From DATBDN01 sp036269895 (GTDB lineage Bacteria; Actinomycetota; Thermoleophilia; Solirubrobacterales; Thermoleophilaceae), in NCBI GenBank assembly GCA_036269895.1, contig DATBDN010000150.1:1-59155 (forward strand): a stretch of 59,155 nt of DNA, given 5' to 3'. Shown here one piece after another: positions 49,227-57,824 of this stretch. Position 1 is the stretch's first letter. The number at the start of each line of letters is the position of its first letter. Under the pieces are notes generated by a model. It worked only from the letters and a program-made list of their open reading frames with translations, had not been told where the DNA came from and ran no database searches. Made by a program: the position numbers and the translations under genes.

Positions 49227-49990
49227 GCTGGCGGATCGCAGACCGCGGGCTGGAGTCGCGCCTGATCCTTGGCACAGGCGGCTTTCGCACGCACGAGGCC
49301 CTCGCAGCCGCACTCGAGCACTCCGGCGCCGAGATCGCGACGGTCGCGATGCGCCGCGTCGACGCAAGCGCCGCGGGCTCGCTGCTGGGCGTCCTCACCG
49401 ACGCCGGCGTCACGATCCTGCCCAACACCGCTGGCTGCTTCACGGCCCGGGACGCCATCACCACCGCGCACCTCGCGCGCGAGGCACTCGATACCGAGTG
49501 GGTGAAGCTCGAGGTGATCGGCGACGACAAGACGTTGCTGCCGGACGCCGTCGAGCTGGTCTCAGCCGCCGAGCAACTCGTCGCCGATGGCTTCGTGGTG
49601 CTGCCTTACACCAACGACGACCCGATCCTCGCGCGGCGGCTCGAGGACGTTGGCTGTGCAGCTGTCATGCCGCTCGGGTCGCCGATCGGCAGCGGCATGG
49701 GCATCCTCAACCCGTACAACCTGCGCCTGATTCGCGACCAGGCGGGCGTGCCGGTGATCCTGGACGCGGGCATCGGCACGGCCTCCGACGCTGCGCTCGC
49801 GATGGAGGCCGGCGCCGACGGCGTGCTGCTGGCGAGCGCGGTCTCGCGCGCCGCGGACCCGGCACGCATGGCACGCGCGATGAGGCTGGCGGTCGAGGCG
49901 GGGCGGACGGCGTTCGAGGCCGGCCGCATCCCACGACGCCTCTACGCCGACGCGTCCTCGCCGATGGAAGGCGTGCCAGAGCTCTCGTGA
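49223..49990 (+). CDS. thiG: Thiazole synthase
   Basis: 255 residues. LILGTGGF at the start, the Schiff-base lysine in TEWVKLEVIGD, and PLGSPIGSG and VILDAGIGTASDAA. It builds the thiazole ring from DXP, iminoglycine and ThiS thiocarboxylate. Overlaps thiS (ATGA) and the NTF2-like gene (GTGA). Confidence 0.97.
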   Translation: MSWRIADRGLESRLILGTGGFRTHEALAAALEHSGAEIATVAMRRVDASAAGSLLGVLTDAGVTILPNTAGCFTARDAITTAHLAREALDTEWVKLEVIGDDKTLLPDAVELVSAAEQLVADGFVVLPYTNDDPILARRLEDVGCAAVMPLGSPIGSGMGILNPYNLRLIRDQAGVPVILDAGIGTASDAALAMEAGADGVLLASAVSRAADPARMARAMRLAVEAGRTAFEAGRIPRRLYADASSPMEGVPELS

Positions 49991-50463
49991 ACGAGATCGA
50001 ACGTGTCGACGACCTCGCAGCCGCCTGGCTGCGCGCGTGGGCCGGCGACGCTCCCTTCTCGTCGTGCTGTGCGCATGACATTCAGTACGAGGATCCGCTT
50101 GCGCACGAGCCGCTGCAGGGGCTGGAGGCGCTCGAGCGCCACGCGGCGCGAATGCGCGAGGCGCTGCCGGACCTGCGCATCAACCGCACCGGCGAGGCCC
50201 TGACGGGCGGGGCGTTCGCCTGCGTCCCGTGGCGCGCGGTCGGCACGCACAAGAACGGCAGCGCGGCGCTGCCCGCCACCAACCGCTTCGTCGCGCTGCA
50301 CGGCCTTCACTACCTGGAGTTGGCCGACGGTGAGGTGCGCCGCGCACGCGGCTTCTTCGATCTCTACGACGCCGCCACGCAGCTGGGCCTCCTCCCGCAG
50401 CGCGGAGGGCTCGGCGAGTCGGTTTTTCTGTTGTTGCGGGGCTTCGGCTTGCGCGCTACCTGA
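49987..50463 (+). CDS. SnoaL-like polyketide cyclase/NTF2-family protein
   Basis: 158 residues from a GTG overlapping the thiG stop. DIQYEDPLAHEPLQGLEALERHAARM and RFVALHGLHYLELADGEVRRARGFFDLYDAATQLGLLP are typical of SnoaL-like proteins. It is last in the riboswitch-controlled thi operon, so it may help thiamine metabolism; no thiamine role is known for this family. Overlaps the convergent cupredoxin gene by 8 bp. Confidence 0.85.
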   Translation: MNEIERVDDLAAAWLRAWAGDAPFSSCCAHDIQYEDPLAHEPLQGLEALERHAARMREALPDLRINRTGEALTGGAFACVPWRAVGTHKNGSAALPATNRFVALHGLHYLELADGEVRRARGFFDLYDAATQLGLLPQRGGLGESVFLLLRGFGLRAT

Positions 50464-50878
50464 CGTCCAGCTCGCCGTTCATGCCGGCGGCCTCGTGGCC
50501 ATCCACCGAGCAGTAGAACGTGTACTTGCCGGGCTTCAGCGTCACCGTCACGGTCGACTTGCCGCCTTGGCCCACGACCGGGCCCTTGGCGCTCACGCCG
50601 CCCTTGATGGCGATGTCGTGCTGCAGTGGCGACGGATTGGTCATGACGATCGTGACCTTGCCGGACTTGGCGCTGAGCTTGGTCGTGTTGAACTTCAGCT
50701 GCGCCTTGTCGGCCTGCAGCGACAGCGTCTGACCGCCGCCTCCGCCTCCGCTTGACGACGGGCTTGTTGCGCCGCCTCCCGAGCTCGCGGTTGAGCTGGA
50801 CGAGCTGCTGTTGCTCGATCCGCCACAACCCGCAAGCGCGAGCAGAGCGGCGGCGCCGAGAATGCTGAGCCGCTTCAT
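50456..50878 (-). CDS. Cupredoxin-like lipoprotein
   Basis: 140 residues. Lipobox LAGC with lipidated Cys18, then a Ser/Gly-rich linker to about residue 50, then a plastocyanin-type domain. Type-1 copper ligands are visible: His87, Cys123, His128 and Met133 (YCSVDGHEAAGM). It is a membrane-anchored electron carrier outside the cell. Partners are not in the window. Confidence 0.92.
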   Translation of the reverse strand: MKRLSILGAAALLALAGCGGSSNSSSSSSTASSGGGATSPSSSGGGGGGQTLSLQADKAQLKFNTTKLSAKSGKVTIVMTNPSPLQHDIAIKGGVSAKGPVVGQGGKSTVTVTLKPGKYTFYCSVDGHEAAGMNGELDVR

Positions 50879-50888
50879 AGGCGGGACC

Positions 50889-51791
50889 CTACCTCGCCGC
50901 GGGAATCAGGTACTCCAGTAGCGCCTTCTGTGCGTGGAGCCGGTTCTCCGCCTGATCCCAGACGGCCGACTGCTCGCCGTAGAGAACCTCCGAGGAGATC
51001 TCCTCGCCGGGATGCGCCGGCAGGCAGTGGAGCGCAATCGCGTCCTCACGAGCCTGCGCCAACAGGGGCTCGTCGAGGCGGTACGGCTCGAGCAGCGTGC
51101 GCCGGCGGCTGGCCGCACCCTCGTCGTCGCCCATGCTGATCCAGACGTCGGTGTAGAGCGCGTGCGCGCCTGCTGCCGCTTCGGCGGGATCGGCGGTCAG
51201 GCTGACCTTGCCGTTCAGCGACGCCACGAGTTCCGGATCGGGACGCAGCTCGGGCGGAGTGGCCACCGCTACCTGTACGCCGGCCAGCGCGCCCAGCAGC
51301 ATCAGCGAGTTGACCATGTTGTTGCCGTCGCCGACGTACGCGAGCTTCAGTCCCTGGAGACTGCCGAAGCGCTCGCGCAGCGTCAGTAGGTCCGCAAGCA
51401 CCTGACACGGGTGGTGCTTCGCCGTCAACAGGTTGATCACCGGGACACCGGCGTGCTCGGCCAGCGTCTCGAGGGTCTCGTGCGGAGCCGTGCGAACCCC
51501 TATCGCGTCGACGTAGCGCGACAGCACGAGCGCGAAGTCCTGGAGCGACTCGCCGCGCGAGATCTGCGTCTCGCTCTCGCGCAGCACCAGGGGCGTGCCG
51601 CCGAGCTGCGCGACGGCCACCTCCATCGAGACGCGCGTGCGTGTGGACGGCTTCTCGAACACCAGCGCGACGGTGCGGCGGTCGAGCGCGCGCGACGCGT
51701 AGCGGTCGGCCTTCAGCTCGAGCGCCCGGTCAAGGATCTGCGTGAGCTCGTCGTTCGTAAGCTCCGCGCCGGTGAGGAAGTGGCGGGGCAC
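50889..51791 (-). CDS. argF: Ornithine carbamoyltransferase
   Basis: 300 residues from GTG 51791 (VPRHFLTGAEL, where the family begins). The carbamoyl-phosphate motif STRTR (FEKPSTRTRVSME) and the ornithine/active-site motif HCLPAH are intact. Makes citrulline in arginine synthesis. A GTG at 51833 would add 14 residues. The start overlaps the divergent nuclease gene. No other arg genes are nearby. Confidence 0.95.
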   Translation of the reverse strand: MPRHFLTGAELTNDELTQILDRALELKADRYASRALDRRTVALVFEKPSTRTRVSMEVAVAQLGGTPLVLRESETQISRGESLQDFALVLSRYVDAIGVRTAPHETLETLAEHAGVPVINLLTAKHHPCQVLADLLTLRERFGSLQGLKLAYVGDGNNMVNSLMLLGALAGVQVAVATPPELRPDPELVASLNGKVSLTADPAEAAAGAHALYTDVWISMGDDEGAASRRRTLLEPYRLDEPLLAQAREDAIALHCLPAHPGEEISSEVLYGEQSAVWDQAENRLHAQKALLEYLIPAAR

Positions 51792-52556
51792 CAAGGCATC
51801 GTAGTCCGGGTCCTTGCGTGGAACCTCTTCCACGGCCGTGACCTGCCGGCCTCGGTCGACTACAAGCGATCGCTCCGCGCAGAGTTCGCCGCCTTCCTGG
51901 CTCAGCTCGAATGGGATGTGGCGCTCCTGCAGGAAGCGCCGCCGCGCTGGTTCCGCGAGCTCGCATCGGCAGCCGCCGCCGATGGCCGGCTCGTCAAGAC
52001 CTCACGCAACCAGCTCGGCTTCCTACGCGGTTGGGTCGCCGATCGCCGGCCGGACCTGATCAAGTCCGGCGAGGGAGGCTCGAACCAGGTGCTCGTACGT
52101 TCACCGTGGTCGATTGACGAAGACCGTCACCTGACACTGGCCTCCATTCCCGAGCGCCGCCGGATGATCTGGCTGCGGCTGCGACACCCGAGCGGCGCGA
52201 GCCTCTGCGTGGCAAACCTGCACGCCACTGCCCATGCTCCCGAGCGGGCAGCGCGCGAGGTCGAGCGCGCGGCGCGCGTTGCGCGCGAGTGGAGCGAGGA
52301 CTGTCCCCTGATCCTCGGGGGTGACTTCAACGTCCGCCCGGCGGTCGAGCCGTGGATCTTCCAGCGCCTCGAGGAGGATGGCTTCTCGGGCCCGACCGGT
52401 CCGAAGCTGATCGATCACGTGCTCGCCCGCGGCCCGAGCGTGGTCGAGGGGCCGCACCAGCTGCCAGCGGAGCGACGCGACGTGCCCGCTCCCGGCGCCG
52501 AGCGCGTCCGACTGTCCGACCATGCGCCAGTCGCCGCCGCCTTCGAAGTGGGATAG
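51780..52556 (+). CDS. Endonuclease/exonuclease/phosphatase family protein
   Basis: 258 residues. RVLAWNLFHGR, LLQEAPP (metal Glu), GGDFNVRP and a final LSDHAPV give all four family motifs. Phosphodiesterase fold acting on DNA or phospholipids; substrate unknown. The first standard start is GTG 51780, about 10 residues before RVLAWN; there is no start codon closer. It overlaps the divergent argF start. Confidence 0.88.
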   Translation: MAGHQGIVVRVLAWNLFHGRDLPASVDYKRSLRAEFAAFLAQLEWDVALLQEAPPRWFRELASAAAADGRLVKTSRNQLGFLRGWVADRRPDLIKSGEGGSNQVLVRSPWSIDEDRHLTLASIPERRRMIWLRLRHPSGASLCVANLHATAHAPERAAREVERAARVAREWSEDCPLILGGDFNVRPAVEPWIFQRLEEDGFSGPTGPKLIDHVLARGPSVVEGPHQLPAERRDVPAPGAERVRLSDHAPVAAAFEVG

Positions 52557-52589
52557 TCCGCCCCGCAACCCTGGGCGAAGGAGGCACAG

Positions 52590-53339
52590 ATGGCGGAGAA
52601 GAAGAGCTCGGCGAAGAAGAGTTCAGCAAGGAAGTCCTCGGCAGCAAGGAAGTCCTCGGCGCAGAAGACGAGCTCCTCGGCCTCGCGCAAGCGTGCGGCC
52701 AAGAAGGGCGGCCAGGCGCGGGGGCGCCAGCAGAAGGCGCAGAAACAGGCGCGCAAGGTTGCGAACGCCACGACGGGTGAGTTCTCGGGCAAGTCCGTCG
52801 CCGAGTTCCGCCAGGCGCTGACCAGCAACCTGATCCGGCCTTTCGAGATCGTCATGCTCAGTCGCGAGCGGATCGAGGAGGCGCTCGACGAGGTCGTGAA
52901 GCGCGGACGCATGACGCGCGACGACGCGGCCCAGCTCGGCCAGGCCCTGTTCACGGTCGGGCGCCAGCAGACCGACGACGTCATGAAGGACCTCGAGCAG
53001 CTGCTCGGGCGCGGCCGCTCGCGCCTGGAGGAGCGCACCGAGAATGTGCGCGGGCGCAGTGTCGACGCTGCTCGCGGCGCGCGCCGCTCGGTGGGCCAGG
53101 CCGCGGACGCGGCACGCAAGGCGGCGGACCCACTGCTGGTGCAGGCAGACCGCGCCCGCCGCGTCGCAGGCGTGGGCCCCGCGTTCCCGATCACCAACTA
53201 CGACGACCTGACGGCCGCGCAGATCAATTCACGCCTCGACACGCTCACGCCCGCGGAGCTCCGCAAGGTGCGCGACTACGAGCGGCGGCGCGGCAACCGC
53301 AAGTCCGTGCTCGATGCAATCGAAGCGAAGCTCCGCTAG
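52590..53339 (+). CDS. Histone H1/phasin-like helical protein, unknown
   Basis: 249 residues. Residues 1-55 are Lys/Ala/Ser-rich repeats (SSAKKSSARKSSAARKSS) like histone H1 tails. Residues about 70-150 are phasin-like (IRPFEIVMLSRERIEEALDEVVKRGRMTRDDA). The C-terminus has a small module, YDDLTAAQI and LRKVRDYERRRGNRKSVL. It could be a DNA- or granule-associated protein. No specific family is assured. Preceded by a GAAGGAGG ribosome binding site and followed by palindrome copy 2. Confidence 0.82.
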   Translation: MAEKKSSAKKSSARKSSAARKSSAQKTSSSASRKRAAKKGGQARGRQQKAQKQARKVANATTGEFSGKSVAEFRQALTSNLIRPFEIVMLSRERIEEALDEVVKRGRMTRDDAAQLGQALFTVGRQQTDDVMKDLEQLLGRGRSRLEERTENVRGRSVDAARGARRSVGQAADAARKAADPLLVQADRARRVAGVGPAFPITNYDDLTAAQINSRLDTLTPAELRKVRDYERRRGNRKSVLDAIEAKLR

Positions 53340-53344
53340 GCGCC

Positions 53345-53375
53345 GTTACAAACGGGGACAGTCCCCTTTTGTCAC
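53345..53375. repeat. Palindromic intergenic repeat/terminator (copy 2)
   Basis: Same core as 38187-38217 (GGGGACAGTCCCC flanked by AAA and TTTT, then GTxAC). Its outer arms have two mismatches, so it is a slightly decayed copy. It lies between the convergent phasin-like gene and the metallopeptidase, the place where a bidirectional terminator is expected. Confidence 0.7.
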
Positions 53376-54808
53376 GTCGTCAGCACAGCGAGATCGATCC
53401 TTGGCTCCGCGCCCAGCTCCTCGAGCAGCTCTTCGGCCAGCGCTCGCTGACCCTTGCTCCAGATCTGCGTGAGCAGCTCGCCGGCGGCGGGCTCTGCGAA
53501 CCAGCGCTCTCCGAACTGGTCGACCAGGTGCGTGCGCAGCGCGCGCTCAGTCGCCCACGCGCGGATGTAGGCGGCTGCGTAGAAGAACCGGTCGACGTCG
53601 TGGATCCAGTTCTCCCGCGGCCAGTCGACGTGCACCGCGGCTGACAAGCGGGTTGCGTACTCGTCCGGCATCGCCTTCAGGTCGACATCGGCCGCGTGCA
53701 GCCGCCGCTCGTACCCCAGCTTCGCCGAATAGCGGCGCAGGAAGATCAGCTTGACCGCCTGCGCGTACCCCGCGAGCGGGCCGGCGTCCACGTCCATCAC
53801 GTCCTCCAGCCACGCCGGCTCCTCGCTCAGGTACTGGAACAGGAACGCGAACGCCTCGGTGAACGAGTTGTCGCCGAGGAAGCGGCGCTCGAACGGGACA
53901 CCCGGCCTGACGTGGGCGAAGTGCTCGGTATGCCCTGCCTCGTGCAGCAGCGCCTGCGTGTCATCGCGACCGCCCTGCGGTGAGATCATCAGGTACACCT
54001 CGTCCGGCACCCGCACCGGCGCGCAGAACGCCCGGGGCGTCTTCTTCGGGCGCACCTCGGCATCCAGGATCACGTTGCGCTGGGAGTCGACGTCGATTCC
54101 GAGCCCGGCAAGCGTCTGGCGCAGCGCCGGGATCGCGCGCTCGGGCGGGAACGCCGCATCGAGCGACGGCGCGCGGAACAGCGCCGGGAGATCGGAGCGA
54201 CGCAGCTCGTTGAACCCAAGCCCGAGGTGCTCGCGCAACTGCGGTTCCACGACCGGCTCGTACGAAGCCTCCGTGTCACGCAGCAACGCCTCGGTCTGCT
54301 GCTCCAGCGCGGCGAGATCGATTCCCGACAGCTCCTCGCACAAATCGAGCATCGAGGACCAGCCGAGCTCTCTCGTGATCGCTGAGTTCCGCTCGAACAT
54401 CTCGAGCGCGAGCGGCGTCAGCTCGCGCTCGGCCGCGTCGATCCGCGCCCGCTCGATCGCCGCGCGGCGGTCCGGGTCCGGCTCGCCGGCCTGGATCACG
54501 GGCGCTTGACGGAACGGAAGCCGCTCGTCGTCGACGACGATCTCGAGTGCCGCCTCACGTCGCGCCAGCTCGGCTTCCTCGGCCTTCGTCTCCTGGCCCA
54601 TCAGGCCCTGGACGGCGAAGAAGAGCAGCTCCCGGTTGCCGCTGCCGCGCAGCTCCTCGACCGCCTGCCGTGAGTAGAGCTCAGCATGGCGGTCATAGAT
54701 CGGCTCGATTTCGAACTCGTCCTTCTGGCCAGAGAAGTGCAGGTAGTGCTCGCGCATCAGCTCGGCCATGAACTGGTCGGCGTCGGCGCGGTATCGGTCT
54801 AGATCCAA
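53372..54808 (-). CDS. M3-like zinc metallopeptidase
   Basis: 478 residues from TTG 54808; no ATG or GTG precedes LDLDRYRAD in frame at a sensible distance. Mostly helical, with the gluzincin motif HEAGH near residue 287 and the third ligand Glu in NSFTEAFAFL about 25 residues later, as in M2/M3/M32 families. No signal peptide. It probably degrades oligopeptides in the cytoplasm. Subfamily is uncertain. Confidence 0.85.
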   Translation of the reverse strand: MDLDRYRADADQFMAELMREHYLHFSGQKDEFEIEPIYDRHAELYSRQAVEELRGSGNRELLFFAVQGLMGQETKAEEAELARREAALEIVVDDERLPFRQAPVIQAGEPDPDRRAAIERARIDAAERELTPLALEMFERNSAITRELGWSSMLDLCEELSGIDLAALEQQTEALLRDTEASYEPVVEPQLREHLGLGFNELRRSDLPALFRAPSLDAAFPPERAIPALRQTLAGLGIDVDSQRNVILDAEVRPKKTPRAFCAPVRVPDEVYLMISPQGGRDDTQALLHEAGHTEHFAHVRPGVPFERRFLGDNSFTEAFAFLFQYLSEEPAWLEDVMDVDAGPLAGYAQAVKLIFLRRYSAKLGYERRLHAADVDLKAMPDEYATRLSAAVHVDWPRENWIHDVDRFFYAAAYIRAWATERALRTHLVDQFGERWFAEPAAGELLTQIWSKGQRALAEELLEELGAEPRIDLAVLTT

Positions 54809-54831
54809 GGTGCTGCGAGGATAGGTGCCGC

Positions 54832-56190
54832 ATGCCGTCCCGGCCCGCAACAGCACGCCCGAAGCCAGGCACCGAGCTGGAACTCGTTGTCGACGACTTC
54901 GCGTTCGGCGGAGCGGGCGTCGCGCGGCTGGATGGCTATGTGGTGTTCGTACGCGGCGCGGTGCCGGGCGACCGCGTGCTTGCGCGCGTGACGCGCTCGA
55001 AGCGCGACTACGCCGAGGCGATCCTGGCCGACGTGGTCGAGCCGAGCCCGGAGCGGATCGCGCCACAGGCACCGCACCCGGGCGCGCCCTGGGGCGTGCT
55101 GCCCTACGAACGCCAGCTCGAGGAGAAGGAGCGCCAGGTGAGGGAGGCACTCGAGCGCTACGGCGGCTTTGACACACCGCCGGTTGCGCCGATCGTGGCC
55201 GCGGAGCAGACATGGCGTTACCGCAACAAGCTCGAGTACTCGTTCGGGGAGAGCGATGAGGGCGAGCTCCTGCTCGGCTTCCACAAGCCGGGGCGCTGGA
55301 ACGAGATCGAGGACGTGACCGAGGACGTGCTCGCGTCGCAGGAGATCGACGCCGTGCGCAACGCGGCCCGCGACTGGGCGCGCGCCGAGGGCCTGTCGGC
55401 CTGGGATCGCCGCAGCGGCGCCGGGTTCCTGCGCAACCTCGTGGTGCGCGAGGGGCGGCGCAGCGGCCAGGTGCAGGCGAGGATCGTCACCAGCGAGGGC
55501 GACTTCCGCGCCGAGGCTTTCGCCGCCGCGCTCGGCGCCGACAGCGTGCTGTGGACGCAGACCGGCGGCGTGGCCGAGACCACCCGCGACGGCAAGACGG
55601 TCCTGCTCCAGGGCGAGGAGTGGATCGAGGAGACGCTGTGCGGGCTGCGCTTCCGCATCTCCCACGAGGCGTTCTTCCAGACGAACACGGAGATGGCCGA
55701 GCGCCTCTACGGCGAGGCCGCCGCCGCCGCGGCGCTCAGCGGGTCCGAGCGCGTCTACGACCTCTTTTGCGGCATCGGCACGATCGGCCTGTCGCTGGCT
55801 CGGCAGGCGCGCGAGCTATGGGGGGTCGAGCTGATCGAGCAGGCGATCGGCGACGCTCAGCGAAACGCGGCCCTGAACGGCATCGGCAACGCTCATTTCC
55901 TCGCCGGCGACGTGCGCACGGCGATGCGGCCGCTGGTTGAGCGCGCCGGCAAGCCGGACGTGATCCTGGTCGACCCACCGCGCGCAGGGCTGTCGCAGAA
56001 GGTCGTGCGCCGGATCCTCGAGACCGAGCCGCTAAGAATCGTCTACGTGTCCTGCAACCCGACGACTCTCGCGCCGAACGCGCGGCAGATCGCGGACGCC
56101 GGCTATGAGCTGCGGAGCGTCAAGCCGGTTGACATGTTTCCACAGACCCCGCATATCGAGTGCGTAGCGCTGTTCGAGCGCTCCACCTGA
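54832..56190 (+). CDS. RlmD/TrmA-family RNA m5U methyltransferase
   Basis: 452 residues. N-terminal TRAM domain (VDDFAFGGAGVARLDGYVVFV), SAM site DLFCGIGTIGLSLA, DPPRAGL, and the catalytic Cys in YVSCNPTTLA. The iron-sulfur motif that RlmD carries between TRAM and catalytic domains is missing: APHPGAPWG stands where the CPHFGxCGGC pattern would be. It probably methylates a uridine in rRNA or tRNA; the target is not certain without the cluster. Divergent from the metallopeptidase. Confidence 0.92.
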   Translation: MPSRPATARPKPGTELELVVDDFAFGGAGVARLDGYVVFVRGAVPGDRVLARVTRSKRDYAEAILADVVEPSPERIAPQAPHPGAPWGVLPYERQLEEKERQVREALERYGGFDTPPVAPIVAAEQTWRYRNKLEYSFGESDEGELLLGFHKPGRWNEIEDVTEDVLASQEIDAVRNAARDWARAEGLSAWDRRSGAGFLRNLVVREGRRSGQVQARIVTSEGDFRAEAFAAALGADSVLWTQTGGVAETTRDGKTVLLQGEEWIEETLCGLRFRISHEAFFQTNTEMAERLYGEAAAAAALSGSERVYDLFCGIGTIGLSLARQARELWGVELIEQAIGDAQRNAALNGIGNAHFLAGDVRTAMRPLVERAGKPDVILVDPPRAGLSQKVVRRILETEPLRIVYVSCNPTTLAPNARQIADAGYELRSVKPVDMFPQTPHIECVALFERST

Positions 56191-56792
56191 TTCGCCGGTC
56201 GTTCGAGTGGGCTGTGGCACTCGCCGCCCGCGCACTCGAGGCCGTTCGCCGGCTGCCGCCGCGGGTCGCGCTGTTCTATGTCGCGGCGCTGGCGCTTGCG
56301 GCTGTGCGCCGCGACCGCTTCACGCTCGCCTCGGCCACCCGCCCGGACGACCTGGAGACGCTGCTCGCGCTGGCCGACGGCTCGCGCAGGGTCGTGGAGG
56401 TCGGCACCGGCCCCGGCTGGTCAGCCCTTGCGCTCGCGCTCGCCGACGCCCAGCGGCGGGTCGTCTCGTACGACATCGAGCAGCGACCGGCTGCGATCTA
56501 CGCACGGCTCGCCGGGCGCGGTGTGCGCGAGCGGGTCAGCTTCGTGCTCGCGGCCGGCGCCGATGGACCCGCGCAGGCGGAAGCGGTCGACTTCCTGTTC
56601 ATCGACAGCTCGCACGAGCTTGAGGAGACCGTCCAGACGTTCGAGGCGTGGCGGCCGAAGCTCGTGCCCGGAGCGCTCGTCGTGTTCCACGACTATGGCG
56701 ATCCGCAGTACCCGGGTGTCGAGCGGGCGGTCACGCAGCTCGGTTTGCACGGCGAAGCGAGCGGCGGGGTCTTCATCTGGCGCGCCGGCTAG
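56160..56792 (+). CDS. Class I SAM-dependent methyltransferase
   Basis: 210 residues from GTG 56160, overlapping the previous gene by 31 bp. A basic helical N-terminus precedes a Rossmann fold with VEVGTGPGWSALALALADA (SAM binding), YDIEQRP and FLFIDSSHELEETVQTFEAW. The DSSH region resembles class-24-like small methyltransferases. Substrate unknown. A later start is possible, since the first 45 residues are weakly conserved in style. Confidence 0.82.
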   Translation: MRSAVRALHLIRRSFEWAVALAARALEAVRRLPPRVALFYVAALALAAVRRDRFTLASATRPDDLETLLALADGSRRVVEVGTGPGWSALALALADAQRRVVSYDIEQRPAAIYARLAGRGVRERVSFVLAAGADGPAQAEAVDFLFIDSSHELEETVQTFEAWRPKLVPGALVVFHDYGDPQYPGVERAVTQLGLHGEASGGVFIWRAG

Positions 56793-57733
56793 GCGTCGCG
56801 TGGCGCCGGTGTGCGGTGCTCCGCGAAGCGCGTCGCGCCGGCGCTCGCCACGATCACGAGCGCCATCCCGGCCCACTCGTTCGCCTTCAGCACCTGGCCG
56901 AGCAGGATCAGGCCCGCCAGCGCGGCCGCCGCAGGCTCCAGGCTCATCAGCACGCCGAATACGTGCGCCGGCATGCGCCGAAGCGCCTCGATCTCGAGCG
57001 AATAGGGGATCAGCGAGGAGAGGATCGCGACGCCGAGGCCGGCGGCCAGGACCTCCGGCCGCAGCAAGTCCGAGCCGCCGTCTGCGATGCCGACCGGCAG
57101 GATCAGCACCGCAGCGACAGCCATCGCCAGCGCCAGTCCCGTGCCGCCGGGGAACGCGCGCCCGACACGCGTGCTCAACAGGATGTAGGCGGCCCACCAG
57201 CAGCCGGCGATCAGCGCCAGCACGACGCCGGTCACGTTCAGCCCGCCGCCGCTCGGCGCCACCAGCAGCAAGATGCCGCCGGCGGCCAGCGCCACCCACA
57301 GCAGATCCAGCAGCCGGCGGGAGCCGGCCACGGCCACACCGAGCGGCCCGACGAACTCGCACGTCACGGCCGCCCCGAGCGGGATGTGGTCGAGCGCCAG
57401 GTAGAAGCTGAGGTTCATCGCGGCGAGGCACAGCCCGAACGCGCCCGCCAGCCAGAGATCGCCGGAGGAGTGACCGCCCGGCGACGGCCGCCACAGCAGC
57501 ACGAGAACGATTGCGGCCAGCACGATGCGCAGCATCGCCGTGCCGCCAGGCCCGACGTCGTCGAACAGCGTCTTCGCGACAGCCGACCCGACCTGGACGG
57601 ACCCGATCCCTACCAGGACCAGGACCGTCGGCGGGATCGACTCAGCCCGTCGGCTCGTCCTCGTCCTCGAGCGGGACGTTCTCGAGCGCGTGGACCTGAC
57701 AGAGGTAGGGGCCGCCGGATTCCAGCGCCGCAC
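56789..57733 (-). CDS. EamA-family (RhtA-like) exporter
   Basis: About ten membrane helices; SFYLALDHIPLGAAVTCEFVGPL and SLEPAAAALAGLILLGQVL are typical of RhtA/YdcZ-type EamA proteins. Hydrophobic sequence begins near 57640, just after the stop of the upstream gene, but no standard start is there. The nearest GTG is 57733, which would add an Arg/Ser/Thr-rich leader encoded inside that gene. The start is therefore uncertain. It may export an amino acid or nucleoside. Confidence 0.82.
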   Translation of the reverse strand: MRRWNPAAPTSVRSTRSRTSRSRTRTSRRAESIPPTVLVLVGIGSVQVGSAVAKTLFDDVGPGGTAMLRIVLAAIVLVLLWRPSPGGHSSGDLWLAGAFGLCLAAMNLSFYLALDHIPLGAAVTCEFVGPLGVAVAGSRRLLDLLWVALAAGGILLLVAPSGGGLNVTGVVLALIAGCWWAAYILLSTRVGRAFPGGTGLALAMAVAAVLILPVGIADGGSDLLRPEVLAAGLGVAILSSLIPYSLEIEALRRMPAHVFGVLMSLEPAAAALAGLILLGQVLKANEWAGMALVIVASAGATRFAEHRTPAPRDA

Positions 57734-57824
57734 GTACCTCGGCGTCGGTCAGCTTCGCGCCGCATTCGGCGCACCTCTGCTGGATGACCGGGTCCACTCC
57801 GCCTGTCTCCTCGAGGCCGGACAT
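57642..57824 (-). CDS. Small zinc-knuckle protein
   Basis: 60 residues from ATG 57824. CAECG and a later LCQVH provide three Cys and one His for zinc. The acidic tail ends LEDEDEPTG. It overlaps the USP-like gene by one base (TGATG), which supports the start, and its stop lies just before the exporter's hydrophobic start. Function unknown. Confidence 0.75.
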   Translation of the reverse strand: MSGLEETGGVDPVIQQRCAECGAKLTDAEVRAALESGGPYLCQVHALENVPLEDEDEPTG

